From contig QIKP01000015.1 in the NCBI GenBank assembly GCA_003233055.1, forward strand, positions 1 through 64,000: 64,000 bases of DNA. Direction: 5' to 3'. Made by a program: the position numbers and the translations under genes. Under the pieces are notes generated by a model. The model made no database searches, was not told where the DNA came from, and saw nothing but the letters and a program-made list of their open reading frames with translations. Below are positions 9,348 through 18,236 of this stretch, in pieces; the stretch's first letter is position 1, and each line of letters opens with the position of its first letter. The stretch comes from Planctomycetaceae bacterium. GTDB taxonomy: Bacteria; Planctomycetota; Planctomycetia; Pirellulales; Lacipirellulaceae.

Positions 9348-11138
9348 TTAGCGCCCGGTGCGGGGGTGTCGAGCGCTAAATCCGTAGATCGCGATCACAA
9401 CAAAGCAAACAAAAGAGAGAGCAAAAGAGACTCGTACACTCGGGAGAACGAGGGATCCAAATTGGAAAGCCTCCATGTCCATGATGGCGGCTTGGAAAGG
9501 TGGCATCAGGCAGCCACCGCCGATCGCCATGATCAATCCGGCAGCTCCCAGCTTGGCATCATCGCCGAGCCCTTCCAGGGCGATTCCGTAAATGGTGGGA
9601 AACATGAGCGACATGCAGGCCGACACACCCATCAAGCAATAGAGACCGGCCCAGCCACCGAGGAAGATCGTCCCAAGGATAAGCACTCCGCCACCAACCG
9701 CGAGGGTGGCGAGCAAGATTCCTGGGTTGAAGAACTTCAGCAGAAAGGTGCAAATAAATCGGCTCGACACGAAAACAACCATGGCGACGATGTTGTGCGC
9801 CTGGGCGTCATCCGCGCGCATGCCGAGTTCTTTGCCCGCGTATTGAATGATGAAGGTCCAGCACATGATCTGCACGCCGACATAAAAGGCCTGTGCAATC
9901 ACTCCGCCCACGTAACGCGGATTCGATAGCAGGCGGCTCAGCGTGGCCCCCAGGTGGAGGGTGGTGTCGGCGTTCTCCTCGTGGTCGGGTAGCTTCTTAA
10001 AGAGAAAGATCAGCAGCACGGCCAGCACGACGAGCCCGATGGCAAAGTAAGGTCCTTGCAGAACGTCCAGGTCCTTTTGCTGGATGCTTTTCCATTTCGA
10101 TGCGTCGACCTTCGACACCAGCCGACGGGCTTGCTCTTCGTCGGGAGATCCATCCAGCAGTGGCGACGTGTCCCAGTCGAACTCTTTCTCTTTTCCGCTA
10201 TGGATCGCGTCCGCTATCTTTGTCTTTTGTTCGTCGCTCAGTTTCTCGGCAAGGCCCGCACTTAGAATCTGGGCCCATTGGTCGTCGTCGGGCGTCTCCT
10301 TTTTGACGATCGCGAGCAGCTTGCCCAACCGCTTGTGCGAATCCTTCATGGCGGCTAGCGTGCCGGTCCAGTCGACCGGTTCATCGTTCTGAATTGCTGT
10401 GGTAATGTCACCCTTCTTGGAAATCCAGCTATCGATTTGCAGCTCCCCCAGCTTCGCCCACTTCATTGCGTCGAGACTCATCTTGGCTGGATCAAGCTTC
10501 TCATTTTCCAATTCAATCGTACTCTTGTCCGTCAATTGAACGACCGCCGCGACGCGCTGGATCGCTTCCTCCGCTAGGATCGGTGCAATCTCAGGGTCGT
10601 GGCTCACGGTCTGCAGGTTGCTCAGGATGAAAGTCATGGCGACAAACATGCCTGTCAGCGAACCGATCGGGTTGAAGGCTTGTGCAAAGTTCAAGCGACG
10701 GGTCGCGGTCTGTGGGGATCCCAGCGAGAGAATGTAGGGGTTGGCCGTCGTTTCCAGGAAAGAAAGGCCGCAGGTCATTACGAAGTAGGCGAGCAAAAAG
10801 ACCCAGAACGCCATCATTTGCCCCGCGATCGGAAAGCAAAGCGCCGCGCCGGCATAGAGGGCCAGACCAAGAAGGATTCCCTTCTTGTAAGAAAATCGTT
10901 TGATAAACAGCGCGGCCGGAATCGCCATGAAGCAGTAACCGCCGTAGAACGCCGCCTGCACGAGCGAACTTTGGAAGTTGCTAAGGAGCAGGATTTTCTT
11001 AAACGCCGCCACCATCGGATTGGTGATGTCGTTGGCAAAGCCCCATAACGAGAACAGCAGCGTGACCAAGACGAATGTTAGGAGGTATCGCTTCGGGATG
11101 ACGACGGTAGAATCGTCATGGGAGTTCGGATCAGACAT
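9348..11138 (-). CDS. FucP-like sugar MFS transporter with a large inserted loop
   Basis: A 596-residue major facilitator of the fucose/glucose:H+ symporter type. Recognisable parts are the first helix with LLFSLWGFANDITNP, the FLETTANPYIL segment, NFAQAFNPIG and, in the second half, GVQIMCWTFIIQYA and MFPTIYGIALEGLG. E. coli FucP is 438 residues; the excess here is one hydrophilic block at about residues 175-358, between the helix ending ILSNLQ and the next helix (GPYFAIGLVVLAVLLIF). By alignment with FucP this is the TM5-TM6 loop, on the periplasmic side. The block is rich in Lys, Asp, Glu and Trp with no motif I recognise. Substrate is unknown, probably a monosaccharide. The stop codon lies in an adjacent palindromic repeat. 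Confidence 0.88.
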   Translation of the reverse strand: MSDPNSHDDSTVVIPKRYLLTFVLVTLLFSLWGFANDITNPMVAAFKKILLLSNFQSSLVQAAFYGGYCFMAIPAALFIKRFSYKKGILLGLALYAGAALCFPIAGQMMAFWVFLLAYFVMTCGLSFLETTANPYILSLGSPQTATRRLNFAQAFNPIGSLTGMFVAMTFILSNLQTVSHDPEIAPILAEEAIQRVAAVVQLTDKSTIELENEKLDPAKMSLDAMKWAKLGELQIDSWISKKGDITTAIQNDEPVDWTGTLAAMKDSHKRLGKLLAIVKKETPDDDQWAQILSAGLAEKLSDEQKTKIADAIHSGKEKEFDWDTSPLLDGSPDEEQARRLVSKVDASKWKSIQQKDLDVLQGPYFAIGLVVLAVLLIFLFKKLPDHEENADTTLHLGATLSRLLSNPRYVGGVIAQAFYVGVQIMCWTFIIQYAGKELGMRADDAQAHNIVAMVVFVSSRFICTFLLKFFNPGILLATLAVGGGVLILGTIFLGGWAGLYCLMGVSACMSLMFPTIYGIALEGLGDDAKLGAAGLIMAIGGGCLMPPFQAAIMDMEAFQFGSLVLPSVRVSFALSFVCFVVIAIYGFSARHPRTGR

Positions 11139-11369
11139 GCGTTGGTCAGGGGAGAAGGGAGAGAAGAGGGACGATCAGCGATTGGGCCCCAATATAACCA
11201 CACGACCCGCTCCAGGGCGAGCGGTCGCCTGGCGTGGAAGGCCGCGGCGGGGTCCCCATTCCTTGCCGCTACGGTACAATTCGGGTGAGGCTCTTAAGTC
11301 CGCCCCCCACTTTTCGATCCTTTTCTAACTCCTGTCTGCCTGGAAAGGCCGACCTACTGCGAGCCGGCC

Positions 11370-12749
11370 ATGTCGCTCCTCATCAAAAACGGTCACGTTG
11401 TCACCGCTACCGACAGTTACGTCGCCGATATCTTTTGCGAGAACGGTAAAATCGCGGCCATTGGTCACGACCTGGCTGCACCGCCGGCGGAGGAGGTCGT
11501 CGATGCGACCGGGCAGTATATCTTCCCAGGGTTCATCGACCCGCATGTCCACATCTACTTACCGTTCATGGGGACCTACGCCAAAGACACCTACGACACG
11601 GCCAGTCGGGCGGCGCTGGTTGGCGGAACGACGACGCTCATCGAAATGTGTTGCCCAAGCCGCGACGAAGACCCGGTCGAAGGCTTGGACCTTTGGCTCG
11701 GCAAGGCGGAGGGACTCTCGGCTTGTGACTTTTCGTTTCACCTGGCGGTGACGAGATTTGATGAAACGACCGAGGCGAAGCTGCGGTTGATCGTCGACCG
11801 GGGCGTGGCGAGCTTCAAGGTCTTCTTGGCGTACAAAGATTTCTTTGGGCTTCAAGATACCGAGTTGTTCAAGACGCTGGCCCTTGCAAAGGAACTGGGC
11901 GTGATCGTGACGGCCCACTGCGAAAACGAAACACTGGTGACCGAGTTGCAGCAGCAATTGCTTGCCGAAGGAAAAACAGGCCCCGAGTGGCACGAACCGT
12001 CGCGTCCGGTCGAGGTGGAAGCGGAAGGGGTGCATCATTTGATGGCTTTTGCCGAGGCGACCGGGGCTCATGTCTACGTTGTCCATACGAGTTGCGAGCC
12101 AGCCGTTCGTGCGGCGGAAGCGGCACGCGCGCGAGGGGTGAATGTTTGGATCGAGACGGTGATCCCCTACCTGACGCTCGACGCCTCGTACGCCGAGCAG
12201 CCCGATTTTGAAGGGGCCAAGTACGTTATGTCGCCGCCGATTCGCGACGCCCGGCATCAACCCTTCTTGTGGAATTCGCTCCGGTCGCGATCGATCAGCA
12301 CCGTAGCGACCGACCATGCCCCGTTTGATTTCATTGACCAAAAGGAAATGGGAAAGGACGACTTCACCCAAATCCCGAACGGCCTGCCAAGCATCGAAGA
12401 CCGGGTGAATTTGCTCTACACTTATGGCGTGAAGCGGGGCAAGATCGATCTCCACACGTTCGTTGACGCAGCCAGTACGCAGGCGGCGAAGCTCTTCGGG
12501 CTCTTCCCGCGTAAGGGAACGATCGCTCTGGGGAGTGACGCCGACCTCGTGGTGTACGACCCGACCTGGCGAGGGGAGATAGCGGCCGCCACGCACCATA
12601 TGGCAACCGACTACAACCCCCACGAAGGCTGGAAGCTCGAAGGCCGACCAAGTTTGGTGACCGTTCGTGGCAAAGTACAAGTCCGCGACGGGGAGTTCGT
12701 CGGCCAGATGGGGCATGGAGAGTTTTTGAAAAGAGAGTGTACGCATTGA
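11370..12749 (+). CDS. Dihydropyrimidinase / D-hydantoinase family cyclic amidohydrolase
   Basis: A 459-residue binuclear-metal amidohydrolase of the dihydropyrimidinase group, which opens cyclic ureides (dihydrouracil, hydantoins) in the cytoplasm. All metal ligands are present: the paired histidines in DPHVH (H59, H61), the lysine to be carboxylated in VASFKVF (K150), histidines in VTAHCEN (H183) and VVHTS (H239), and the aspartate in VATDHAP (D315). Length equals that of the family. In allantoinases a different substrate loop is expected, but exact substrate cannot be read from sequence. No dihydropyrimidine dehydrogenase or beta-ureidopropionase gene is adjacent, so pyrimidine breakdown is only a family-based guess. 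The ATG at 11370 begins directly with the usual N-terminal beta strand. Confidence 0.9.
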   Translation: MSLLIKNGHVVTATDSYVADIFCENGKIAAIGHDLAAPPAEEVVDATGQYIFPGFIDPHVHIYLPFMGTYAKDTYDTASRAALVGGTTTLIEMCCPSRDEDPVEGLDLWLGKAEGLSACDFSFHLAVTRFDETTEAKLRLIVDRGVASFKVFLAYKDFFGLQDTELFKTLALAKELGVIVTAHCENETLVTELQQQLLAEGKTGPEWHEPSRPVEVEAEGVHHLMAFAEATGAHVYVVHTSCEPAVRAAEAARARGVNVWIETVIPYLTLDASYAEQPDFEGAKYVMSPPIRDARHQPFLWNSLRSRSISTVATDHAPFDFIDQKEMGKDDFTQIPNGLPSIEDRVNLLYTYGVKRGKIDLHTFVDAASTQAAKLFGLFPRKGTIALGSDADLVVYDPTWRGEIAAATHHMATDYNPHEGWKLEGRPSLVTVRGKVQVRDGEFVGQMGHGEFLKRECTH

Positions 12750-12789
12750 AAGTGTATGCAATGAGAGAGGGGGGGAGGGGGGGCGTGCG

Positions 12790-12822
12790 TCCGACGAGGC
12801 GTAGCTCGTCGGCTATTGGGGG
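12790..12822. repeat. Family B palindromic repeat
   Basis: A unit reading GACGAGGCGTAGCTCGTC (near-perfect palindrome) followed by GGCTATTGGGGGGAGC. It lies between the hydantoinase stop and the MazG start and is followed directly by an A/C-rich tract rich in CTGACAACCAA. Similar units are at 13186-13252, 15628-15660, 19682-19717, 19979-20014, 41124-41149 and 62356-62384. Confidence 0.85.
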
Positions 12823-12866
12823 GAGCTTTCTACTGACAACCAACAACCAACCACTGATCAATAGCC

Positions 12867-13181
12867 ATGCCCAACGAATCCCCCACGCTTGCCGATTTCC
12901 AGCATCTGATTCGCGACATGTACCTCGAGAAGGACATCGCGAGGGGGGTCGATGGGACTTTCATGTGGTTGATCGAGGAAGTTGGCGAGCTGGCCTCGGC
13001 GCTTCGCGAAGGGACGCCTGAGGAGCAGCGGGGAGAATTCGCAGACGTCCTCGCGTGGCTTACGACGATTGCCAACGTCGTCGGCGTCGATCTGAGCGAA
13101 GCCGTTCGAGAGAAATATGGTACCGGCTGCCCCGGCTGCGGTCACCTTGTCTGCCACTGCGATGATTCGGAGAAACCTTGA
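12867..13181 (+). CDS. MazG-like nucleotide pyrophosphohydrolase with C-terminal zinc knuckle
   Basis: A 104-residue all-alpha NTP pyrophosphatase of the MazG superfamily, which hydrolyses (d)NTPs to monophosphate and pyrophosphate as house cleaning. The metal-binding core is visible: WLIEEVGELASAL, in which the EExxE glutamates coordinate Mg2+, and later GEFADVLAWL with the ExxD pair. The C-terminus adds CPGCGHLVCHC, a probable zinc-binding knuckle. The leader before the ATG is an A/C-rich tract with no Shine-Dalgarno sequence. Full length for the single-domain subfamily. Its nucleotide preference is unknown. Confidence 0.88.
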   Translation: MPNESPTLADFQHLIRDMYLEKDIARGVDGTFMWLIEEVGELASALREGTPEEQRGEFADVLAWLTTIANVVGVDLSEAVREKYGTGCPGCGHLVCHCDDSEKP

Positions 13182-13183
13182 GG

Positions 13184-13252
13184 TGCCCCGACGAGGCGTA
13201 CTCGTCGGCTATTGGGGGGAGTTTAGCCGACGAGCTACGCCTCGTCGGGGGC
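13184..13252. repeat. Family B palindromic repeats, inverted pair
   Basis: Two family B units in opposite orientation: the first (13188-13221) has lost one base of the palindrome (GGCGTACTCG), the second (13224-13252) is the reverse complement of the consensus. Together they make a long cruciform-capable structure between the MazG gene and the next open frame. Confidence 0.8.
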
Positions 13253-13337
13253 TCTGCTACAAATTGTCGCATCGGCCGTGTAGAATGACGGCTCACTGTT
13301 CCGCCTGCCCGTTTTTCCTTCCTCTCGTCGGCCCGCC

Positions 13338-15596
13338 ATGCTTGCTCCCGTCTTGCGATTGCTCTCGAGTTTGCTCTTGGCGGGCCTCTTGGTCTCTTCG
13401 GTGTTTGTCTCTTCGGCGTTCGCCCAGTCACGTCCGAAGATTGAGCGGGCCGAACTTGGATTCAACGGTCGCTACAAAGTCGGCTGCTGGACCCCTCTGC
13501 GGCTGGAGCTCAAGGGCGGGGCCAAGCCGTTGACCGTCGTGGCGGAAGTGAGCCTGCCCGACAGCGATGGGCTGCTGGCGGTCGTGACTTCGCCACCGCT
13601 CCGTTTGAGCGCAGGCGAAAGGACCGTCACCCCGATGCTGGTGCGTATCGGTCAGCTCGATTCGCCCGTTAAGATAAGGCTCCTTCATGTACCGAGTGGC
13701 AAGGTGGTCGCCAAGAAGGTATTCAAGACCGTCTACGATATCGACGAGGGGGGAGTGATGTCGGGCGAACCGGCGACGGTGCGGATGATCGTCGAAGTCG
13801 GCCCCAGCCATCTTGGTGCCGCGAGTATGGAAGCCGAAAAAGAGAGCCAGCAGTGGTATTCCCAAAACATCGTTTCTCGCGTCCCCTCGCCATTGCAACT
13901 ACCGAGCCATTGGCTCGCCTACGAAGCGGTCGACACGTTGCTCCTCTCCGCTAGCGATCGCGACGCCTGGGCCGGGCTCCGTCCGGACGATCCGCGCATC
14001 GGAGCGCTCTGTGAGTGGGTCGAGATGGGAGGCCGCGTGGTCTTGTTTTGCGGCAGAAATAGTGATCAGGTGCTTGGTCCGGGAGGTCCCTTGGCCCGCC
14101 TTGCGCCGGGCGAGTTTCGTCAAATGGAGACAATCGACGACTTCAGGAAACTGGAGGCCTACGTCGGTGCAGGCGTGCCAATCCCGAGGCGAAGCCAACT
14201 CCGGCTCGCCGTGCCAAGATTGGCCCATGTCCGTGGTGACGTGGAACTGGAGCTAGGGAGTGGCGAGACAGGCCTACCGCTCATCGTTCGGGCACGCCAA
14301 GGGTTGGGGCAAGTGGTCTTCGTCGCGATGGACGCCGACCAGGCCCCGCTACGCCATTGGAAGAGTCGGGGGAAATTGGTCGATAAGCTGCTCGCGTTCG
14401 GCAACGACGATCTCCCCAAGGATACCGAAACAAACTACTACTATGGGGCCACTAACGATCTCTCGGCCGCCGTCTCGCAGCGGCTTGACCAGGAACTCGA
14501 GTCCTCCGGTATCAAGACGCCTCCTTTCCTGGCGATTGCCGGGTTGGTGGTCCTCTACATCCTGCTCATCGGCCCGGGCGATTACTTCTTCGTCAAGCAT
14601 GTTCTCAAGCGGATGGAGGCGACCTGGGTGACGTTCCCGCTCATCGTGCTCACGACGTGCCTCGCCGCTTATGGGTACGCCGACTATCTCAAGGGAAACG
14701 ATCTGCGAATCAACCAAGTCGAACTGCTCGATATCGATTGTACGACCGGCCTCGCACGTGGCACGATGTGGACCCATCTCTTTAGCCCAAGCCCGGAACG
14801 CTACAGCCTAACGCTCGACGCGCGAACGCCCTCCGGTGATTTAACCAAACCGAAGGAGGCGACCGTCGCTTGGCTCGGCCGACCGGGCGAGGGGCTCGGA
14901 GGGATGAACGCCGACGCGGGGACTTCATTCGGTCGGGCCGCCTATGCTTGGTCGACGGATCGTTCTGTCATTCGTGGAATGCCGATCGAGGTTTGGTCGA
15001 CCAAGACCTTCGCTACCCGTTGGCAAGGCCAAACTACCGACACGATCGACGCCACGCTCGCTCCCAACGGCACCGGGGGCGTGGTGGGTGATCTCGTCAA
15101 CCAGTCGGGCGTCGATCTGATCGGCTGCAAGCTCGTCTACGGCCGATGGGCCTGGAGGATCGGCGATCTGGCGGCAGGGGCTACCGCAACAATCAAGCCG
15201 CCCGGCGCGGCGAGTTCCTCCGAAGGGCCACGGAACCTGCGAGCCGCTTTTGAACAGGACCACCACTTTCAGATAGGCAAGGGAGACTACTACGAGCAGC
15301 AGACGCTCTTCCAGAAAGTCGATCTTGCGGGACTCACCGAAATGATGATGTTTCACGATGCGTTGGGGGGGTACCGGCGAACCTACCAGCGAAATCGCTA
15401 TCAGCATTTTGTGGACCTTAGCCGAGCACTCGACGGCGACACCGCAATGCTCCTCGGCCGAGTCGCCGCGCCGCGAAGTGAATTGGCTCGACTCGACTCC
15501 CAGGGGAAATCCGAGTCCATGCGGGGCGACAAAGACCTCTACGTTACCCTCTACCGGTTTTTGCTTCCCGTTACGAAAGGGAGAAGCGATCAATAG
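13338..15596 (+). CDS. Membrane-anchored protein of unknown function upstream of an ABC ATPase
   Basis: 752 residues with a clear signal peptide (hydrophobic LLSSLLLAGLLVSSVFVSSAFA, cleavage near residue 30), a long extracytoplasmic region containing beta-rich segments and an alpha/beta part (VDTLLLSASDRDAW, EMGGRVVLFCGR, GQVVFVAMDADQAP) that reads like the GATase1-like or DUF4350-type folds found next to ABC transporters. Two membrane helices follow around residues 395-450 (FLAIAGLVVLYILLIGPG and WVTFPLIVLTTCLAAYGY), and then a further soluble beta-rich domain. It lies 130 bp before an ABC ATPase and the two probably work together, perhaps like the auxiliary proteins of gliding or export transporters; that is inference. 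The stop TAG is the first triplet of a palindromic repeat. Confidence 0.75.
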   Translation: MLAPVLRLLSSLLLAGLLVSSVFVSSAFAQSRPKIERAELGFNGRYKVGCWTPLRLELKGGAKPLTVVAEVSLPDSDGLLAVVTSPPLRLSAGERTVTPMLVRIGQLDSPVKIRLLHVPSGKVVAKKVFKTVYDIDEGGVMSGEPATVRMIVEVGPSHLGAASMEAEKESQQWYSQNIVSRVPSPLQLPSHWLAYEAVDTLLLSASDRDAWAGLRPDDPRIGALCEWVEMGGRVVLFCGRNSDQVLGPGGPLARLAPGEFRQMETIDDFRKLEAYVGAGVPIPRRSQLRLAVPRLAHVRGDVELELGSGETGLPLIVRARQGLGQVVFVAMDADQAPLRHWKSRGKLVDKLLAFGNDDLPKDTETNYYYGATNDLSAAVSQRLDQELESSGIKTPPFLAIAGLVVLYILLIGPGDYFFVKHVLKRMEATWVTFPLIVLTTCLAAYGYADYLKGNDLRINQVELLDIDCTTGLARGTMWTHLFSPSPERYSLTLDARTPSGDLTKPKEATVAWLGRPGEGLGGMNADAGTSFGRAAYAWSTDRSVIRGMPIEVWSTKTFATRWQGQTTDTIDATLAPNGTGGVVGDLVNQSGVDLIGCKLVYGRWAWRIGDLAAGATATIKPPGAASSSEGPRNLRAAFEQDHHFQIGKGDYYEQQTLFQKVDLAGLTEMMMFHDALGGYRRTYQRNRYQHFVDLSRALDGDTAMLLGRVAAPRSELARLDSQGKSESMRGDKDLYVTLYRFLLPVTKGRSDQ

Positions 15597-15660
15597 CCGG
15601 ACCGCCACGCGGTCCGTGAACGGCCCCCGACGAGGCGTAGCTCGTCGGCTATGGGGGGGG
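15594..15660. repeat. Family D and family B palindromic repeats
   Basis: TAGCCGGACCGCCACGCGGTCC (15594-15615) is one arm of family D, also found as an inverted pair at 18149-18206. Its first triplet is the stop codon of the preceding gene. A family B unit follows at 15628-15660. After it an A/C-rich tract (ACTGACAACCAACCAAC) leads to the ABC ATPase start. Confidence 0.8.
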
Positions 15661-15726
15661 GAGCTGCAACGGACAACGAACGAACAACTGACAAACGATA
15701 ACACTCACCACTGACAACCAACCAAC

Positions 15727-16653
15727 ATGATCGAAATCCGTGGCCTCACGAAAAAGTATGGCGACTTGTTCGCGATCCGAGACATTCACTTGGAGCTCTC
15801 CAAAGGGGACGTCTTTGGGTTCATCGGCCCGAATGGTGCCGGCAAGACGACCACGATGCGCATCTTGGCAACGCTGCTCAACCCAACGTCGGGCGAGGCC
15901 TACGTTGGCGGGCACTCGATTTACACCAAGCCGAAAGAAATCCGCCGGATCATCGGCTACATGCCCGACTTCTTTGGTGTGTACGACGACATGAAGGTGA
16001 TCGAGTACCTGGAATTTTTTGCTGCCGCCTATCGCATCCGTGGCCCCGAGCGGCGGAAGATGTGTGAGAGCGTGCTGCAACTGGTCGACCTTACTTACAA
16101 GAGCGATGCCCTCGTGACGAGCCTCTCCCGGGGCATGACGCAGCGGCTTGGCCTCGCCCGTGTGCTCCTGCACGACCCGCAGGTATTGCTCCTCGACGAA
16201 CCGGCGAGTGGACTCGATCCGCGGGCGCGCATCGAGATCCGGGGTCTGCTGAAGGAACTCCGCAACATGGGCAAGACCATCATGGTGTCGAGCCACATTT
16301 TGCCGGAGCTGGCCGACATTTGCAACAAGGTCGGCATCATCGAAAAGGGGGAGTTGATCGTCAACGCGAGTGTTGACGAAGTCATGAAGCAGGTGCGGCA
16401 GCAGAAGGTGTTCAAAGTGGCCGTTGCGGGCGACTTCCAGTCCGCCTTCGAGCTCGTACGGTCGCATCCGAGCGTCGAGACCGCCGAAGCCGACGACACC
16501 GAGATGACCGTCACGCTAGTCGCAGAGGCAGAAGACCCAGGCGACTTGGCTTCCGCCCTGGTCGGAGCGGGCCACCGGCTCACGATGCTCAAGGAAGACG
16601 AAATCAATCTCGAAACGGCCTTCATGGCACTGACGAAGGGAATTACGTCGTAG
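15727..16653 (+). CDS. ABC transporter ATP-binding protein
   Basis: A 308-residue ATPase of the ABC-2/drug-export type. Visible motifs: Walker A GPNGAGKTT (about residues 34-42), signature LSRGMTQRLGLAR, Walker B VLLLDEP followed by a D-loop SGLDPRAR, and the switch histidine in MVSSHILPELADI. After the nucleotide-binding domain there is a ~80-residue C-terminal regulatory domain (VFKVAVAGDFQSAF...), common in export ATPases. Preceded by the 752-residue membrane protein; no permease follows before the tRNA gene, so the transmembrane partner is encoded elsewhere or not identified. The leader shows no Shine-Dalgarno motif. Confidence 0.92.
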   Translation: MIEIRGLTKKYGDLFAIRDIHLELSKGDVFGFIGPNGAGKTTTMRILATLLNPTSGEAYVGGHSIYTKPKEIRRIIGYMPDFFGVYDDMKVIEYLEFFAAAYRIRGPERRKMCESVLQLVDLTYKSDALVTSLSRGMTQRLGLARVLLHDPQVLLLDEPASGLDPRARIEIRGLLKELRNMGKTIMVSSHILPELADICNKVGIIEKGELIVNASVDEVMKQVRQQKVFKVAVAGDFQSAFELVRSHPSVETAEADDTEMTVTLVAEAEDPGDLASALVGAGHRLTMLKEDEINLETAFMALTKGITS

Positions 16654-16685
16654 CGCTACTTTTCGCGTTCCGTGTGTTGCCCCGC

Positions 16686-16767
16686 TCCGGGCGCTAACGC
16701 TTCCGGCTCACTCCGCGGTCGAGGACGACGCGGCTCGCCGGGTGAGCCGGAAGCGTTAGCGCCCGGA
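16686..16767. repeat. Family A inverted pair enclosing a family E core
   Basis: Two family A arms (16686-16710 and inverted 16743-16767) flank GGTCGAGGACGACGCGGCTCGC. The inner segment recurs at 30789-30812 and, inverted, at 21876-21897, so it is a repeat of its own. The arms could form a 25-bp stem. It lies in the 361-bp gap that also holds tRNA-Glu. Confidence 0.8.
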
Positions 16768-16830
16768 GGCATCCGCAGCCCTGGACTCCGACCCCCTCAC
16801 GCTCTACACTCTTGCCTCTGGACTCCCACT

Positions 16831-16903
16831 GCCCCGTTCGTCTAGTGGCCCAGGACACCGCCCTCTCACGGCGGAGACAGGGGTTCGACTCCCCTACGGG
16901 GTA
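16831..16903 (+). tRNA. tRNA-Glu (anticodon CTC)
   Basis: A complete cloverleaf can be drawn: acceptor GCCCCGT with ACGGGGT (G-U as the first pair), D-arm after TCGTCTAGTGG, anticodon stem CCGCC/GGCGG with loop CTCTCAC giving anticodon CTC (glutamate), T-arm AGGGG-TTCGACT-CCCCT. The CCA end is not encoded. A -10-like TACACT at 16805-16810 lies 20 bp before it, with CTGGAC 18 bp further up. A family A half-repeat follows at 16949-16975. Confidence 0.95.
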
Positions 16904-17014
16904 CTCTTTGGCCGGCTAACACGATCCCCTTAAACGGGGGAGGTGGCGAGCCGGAAGCGTTAGCGCCCGGAGGGAATGAACCGCGGCGTCGCTCCCACTT
17001 CGCCGGCTAACACG

Positions 17015-18106
17015 CTACCCGACGGTCAACGTCCCCTCGTCGACCAGCTTTGTCTCGCCGCTCGCCGACTCTAGCACTAGCGTTGGGCCGTAGACAATAA
17101 AGTCTTGGTGGTAGGGCACGCTGACGTTGCCGCCGAAGCTGGCGTTGTCGCCCATCGCGAGGTGGACCGTTCCAAGGATTTTTTCCGACTCGAGGATGCT
17201 GTCGCATGGCTTGGCCCGCTCGTTGGTGCCAACGCCCAGCTCCGCCAGATTCCGAGCGGACGGATGTTCGGCAAAGACGGCATCCAGCGTGGCGGCAAAG
17301 GGTGGGTCGCCCTGCACTTCGACCAGTTGGCCCCCGGCGAAACGAAACCACCACCGCCCTGGGTCTTCCGGGGGACCGACGGAGAGTTCCCCCTCGGCGG
17401 TCCCTTCGACCGGTGCGATGAACCCCTCGCCACCGGGTAAGTTGCCGAACTGGCCGACCTGGTTGATGATTCCGGTGTCGGCCAGGGCCTCGCGGCCGGC
17501 AAGCGAGAACCTTAATTCCCGCCCTCCGGCGCTTCGGACGATAGCAGTGTCGGCTGCCGTGAGTCCCTTGGCGACGGCAAGACTGCGCCGCTCGACCAGT
17601 GGCCAATCGGCCGTCATCACCCCCTCAAACATGTCGAGTTCGACGCCTGGCATGGTTGCGGCGCGAATTAGCTTGGTCCGGGTGAGTAACCCACGAAAAT
17701 TCGTATGAGAAATCGACGACGCCGAAAGTACGAGTAGGACGTCGCACGCCGCGCGCGTGCCGACAAGGTTGGTTTCGATTTGCGCGAGCTGCTCGGTGGT
17801 GAGCCTCTTCTCCAAGAGCGGCTTCTCCAACTGGTTGGCGCGCAGGAAGTCGGCAAAACCGGTCGGATAAACTGCCTCGAAGACATGCAGCGGCGGCTCG
17901 GCCCCCGACTCTTGCCCCCCCGGATAGGTGACCACCGTCACCTCGATTCCCCGCTCCCGAGCGGCCGTCGCAATCGCCTCGGCCAGTGCGACGCGCGTTG
18001 GCACTTCGTCGGTACCAGGATTTAGCGGCGCGTCGTCGGTGACAATTGCGAGCCGCTCGTCCGGCTGGCATGCCAGGTTGGCGTCGAGCAGTGAGTGAAA
18101 GTCCAT
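17015..18106 (-). CDS. M29-like aminopeptidase / NicX-type metalloenzyme
   Basis: A 363-residue protein resembling the M29 (thermophilic aminopeptidase) family, which also includes 2,5-dihydroxypyridine dioxygenase NicX. Conserved metal-site regions can be seen in the second half: LPGGEGFIAPVEGTAEG, AELGVGTNERA, LESEKILGTVHLAMGDN and YHQDFIV, supplying the expected glutamate, histidine and aspartate ligands. The first half is the nucleotide-like alpha/beta domain (LVLSASSISHT). The Tyr of classic M29 active sites may be that of PYHQD. Substrate (peptide versus aromatic ring) cannot be told. It stands alone on the minus strand, followed downstream by family C repeat sequence and tRNA-Glu, with a family D palindrome upstream of its start. 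Confidence 0.82.
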   Translation of the reverse strand: MDFHSLLDANLACQPDERLAIVTDDAPLNPGTDEVPTRVALAEAIATAARERGIEVTVVTYPGGQESGAEPPLHVFEAVYPTGFADFLRANQLEKPLLEKRLTTEQLAQIETNLVGTRAACDVLLVLSASSISHTNFRGLLTRTKLIRAATMPGVELDMFEGVMTADWPLVERRSLAVAKGLTAADTAIVRSAGGRELRFSLAGREALADTGIINQVGQFGNLPGGEGFIAPVEGTAEGELSVGPPEDPGRWWFRFAGGQLVEVQGDPPFAATLDAVFAEHPSARNLAELGVGTNERAKPCDSILESEKILGTVHLAMGDNASFGGNVSVPYHQDFIVYGPTLVLESASGETKLVDEGTLTVG

Positions 18107-18148
18107 GCGAAGAGTTCCCTTAAATTTGACCGTCTCAAAATGTTTTCC

Positions 18149-18206
18149 CTAGCCAGACCGCCACGCGGCCTGCGATGCATCACAGACCGCGTGGCGGTCC
18201 GGCTAG
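18149..18206. repeat. Family D inverted repeat
   Basis: CTAGCCAGACCGCCACGCGG and its near-exact inverse CCGCGTGGCGGTCCGGCTAG, separated by a short loop centred on GCGATGCATCAC. It lies between the M29-like gene and the SelA-like gene, so both are transcribed through or next to it. One arm also ends the gene at 15596. Confidence 0.85.
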
Positions 18207-18236
18207 GTTGGATGTTCGGGTTGGATAGTTGGATCG

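Noticed and set aside
11559-12761. 400-codon frame on the minus strand
   Set aside because: Antisense to the dihydropyrimidinase, whose metal ligands are all intact; no features of its own.
12737-13021. 94-codon frame overlapping the MazG start
   Set aside because: It is built from repeat sequence at its start and runs out of frame through the MazG gene.
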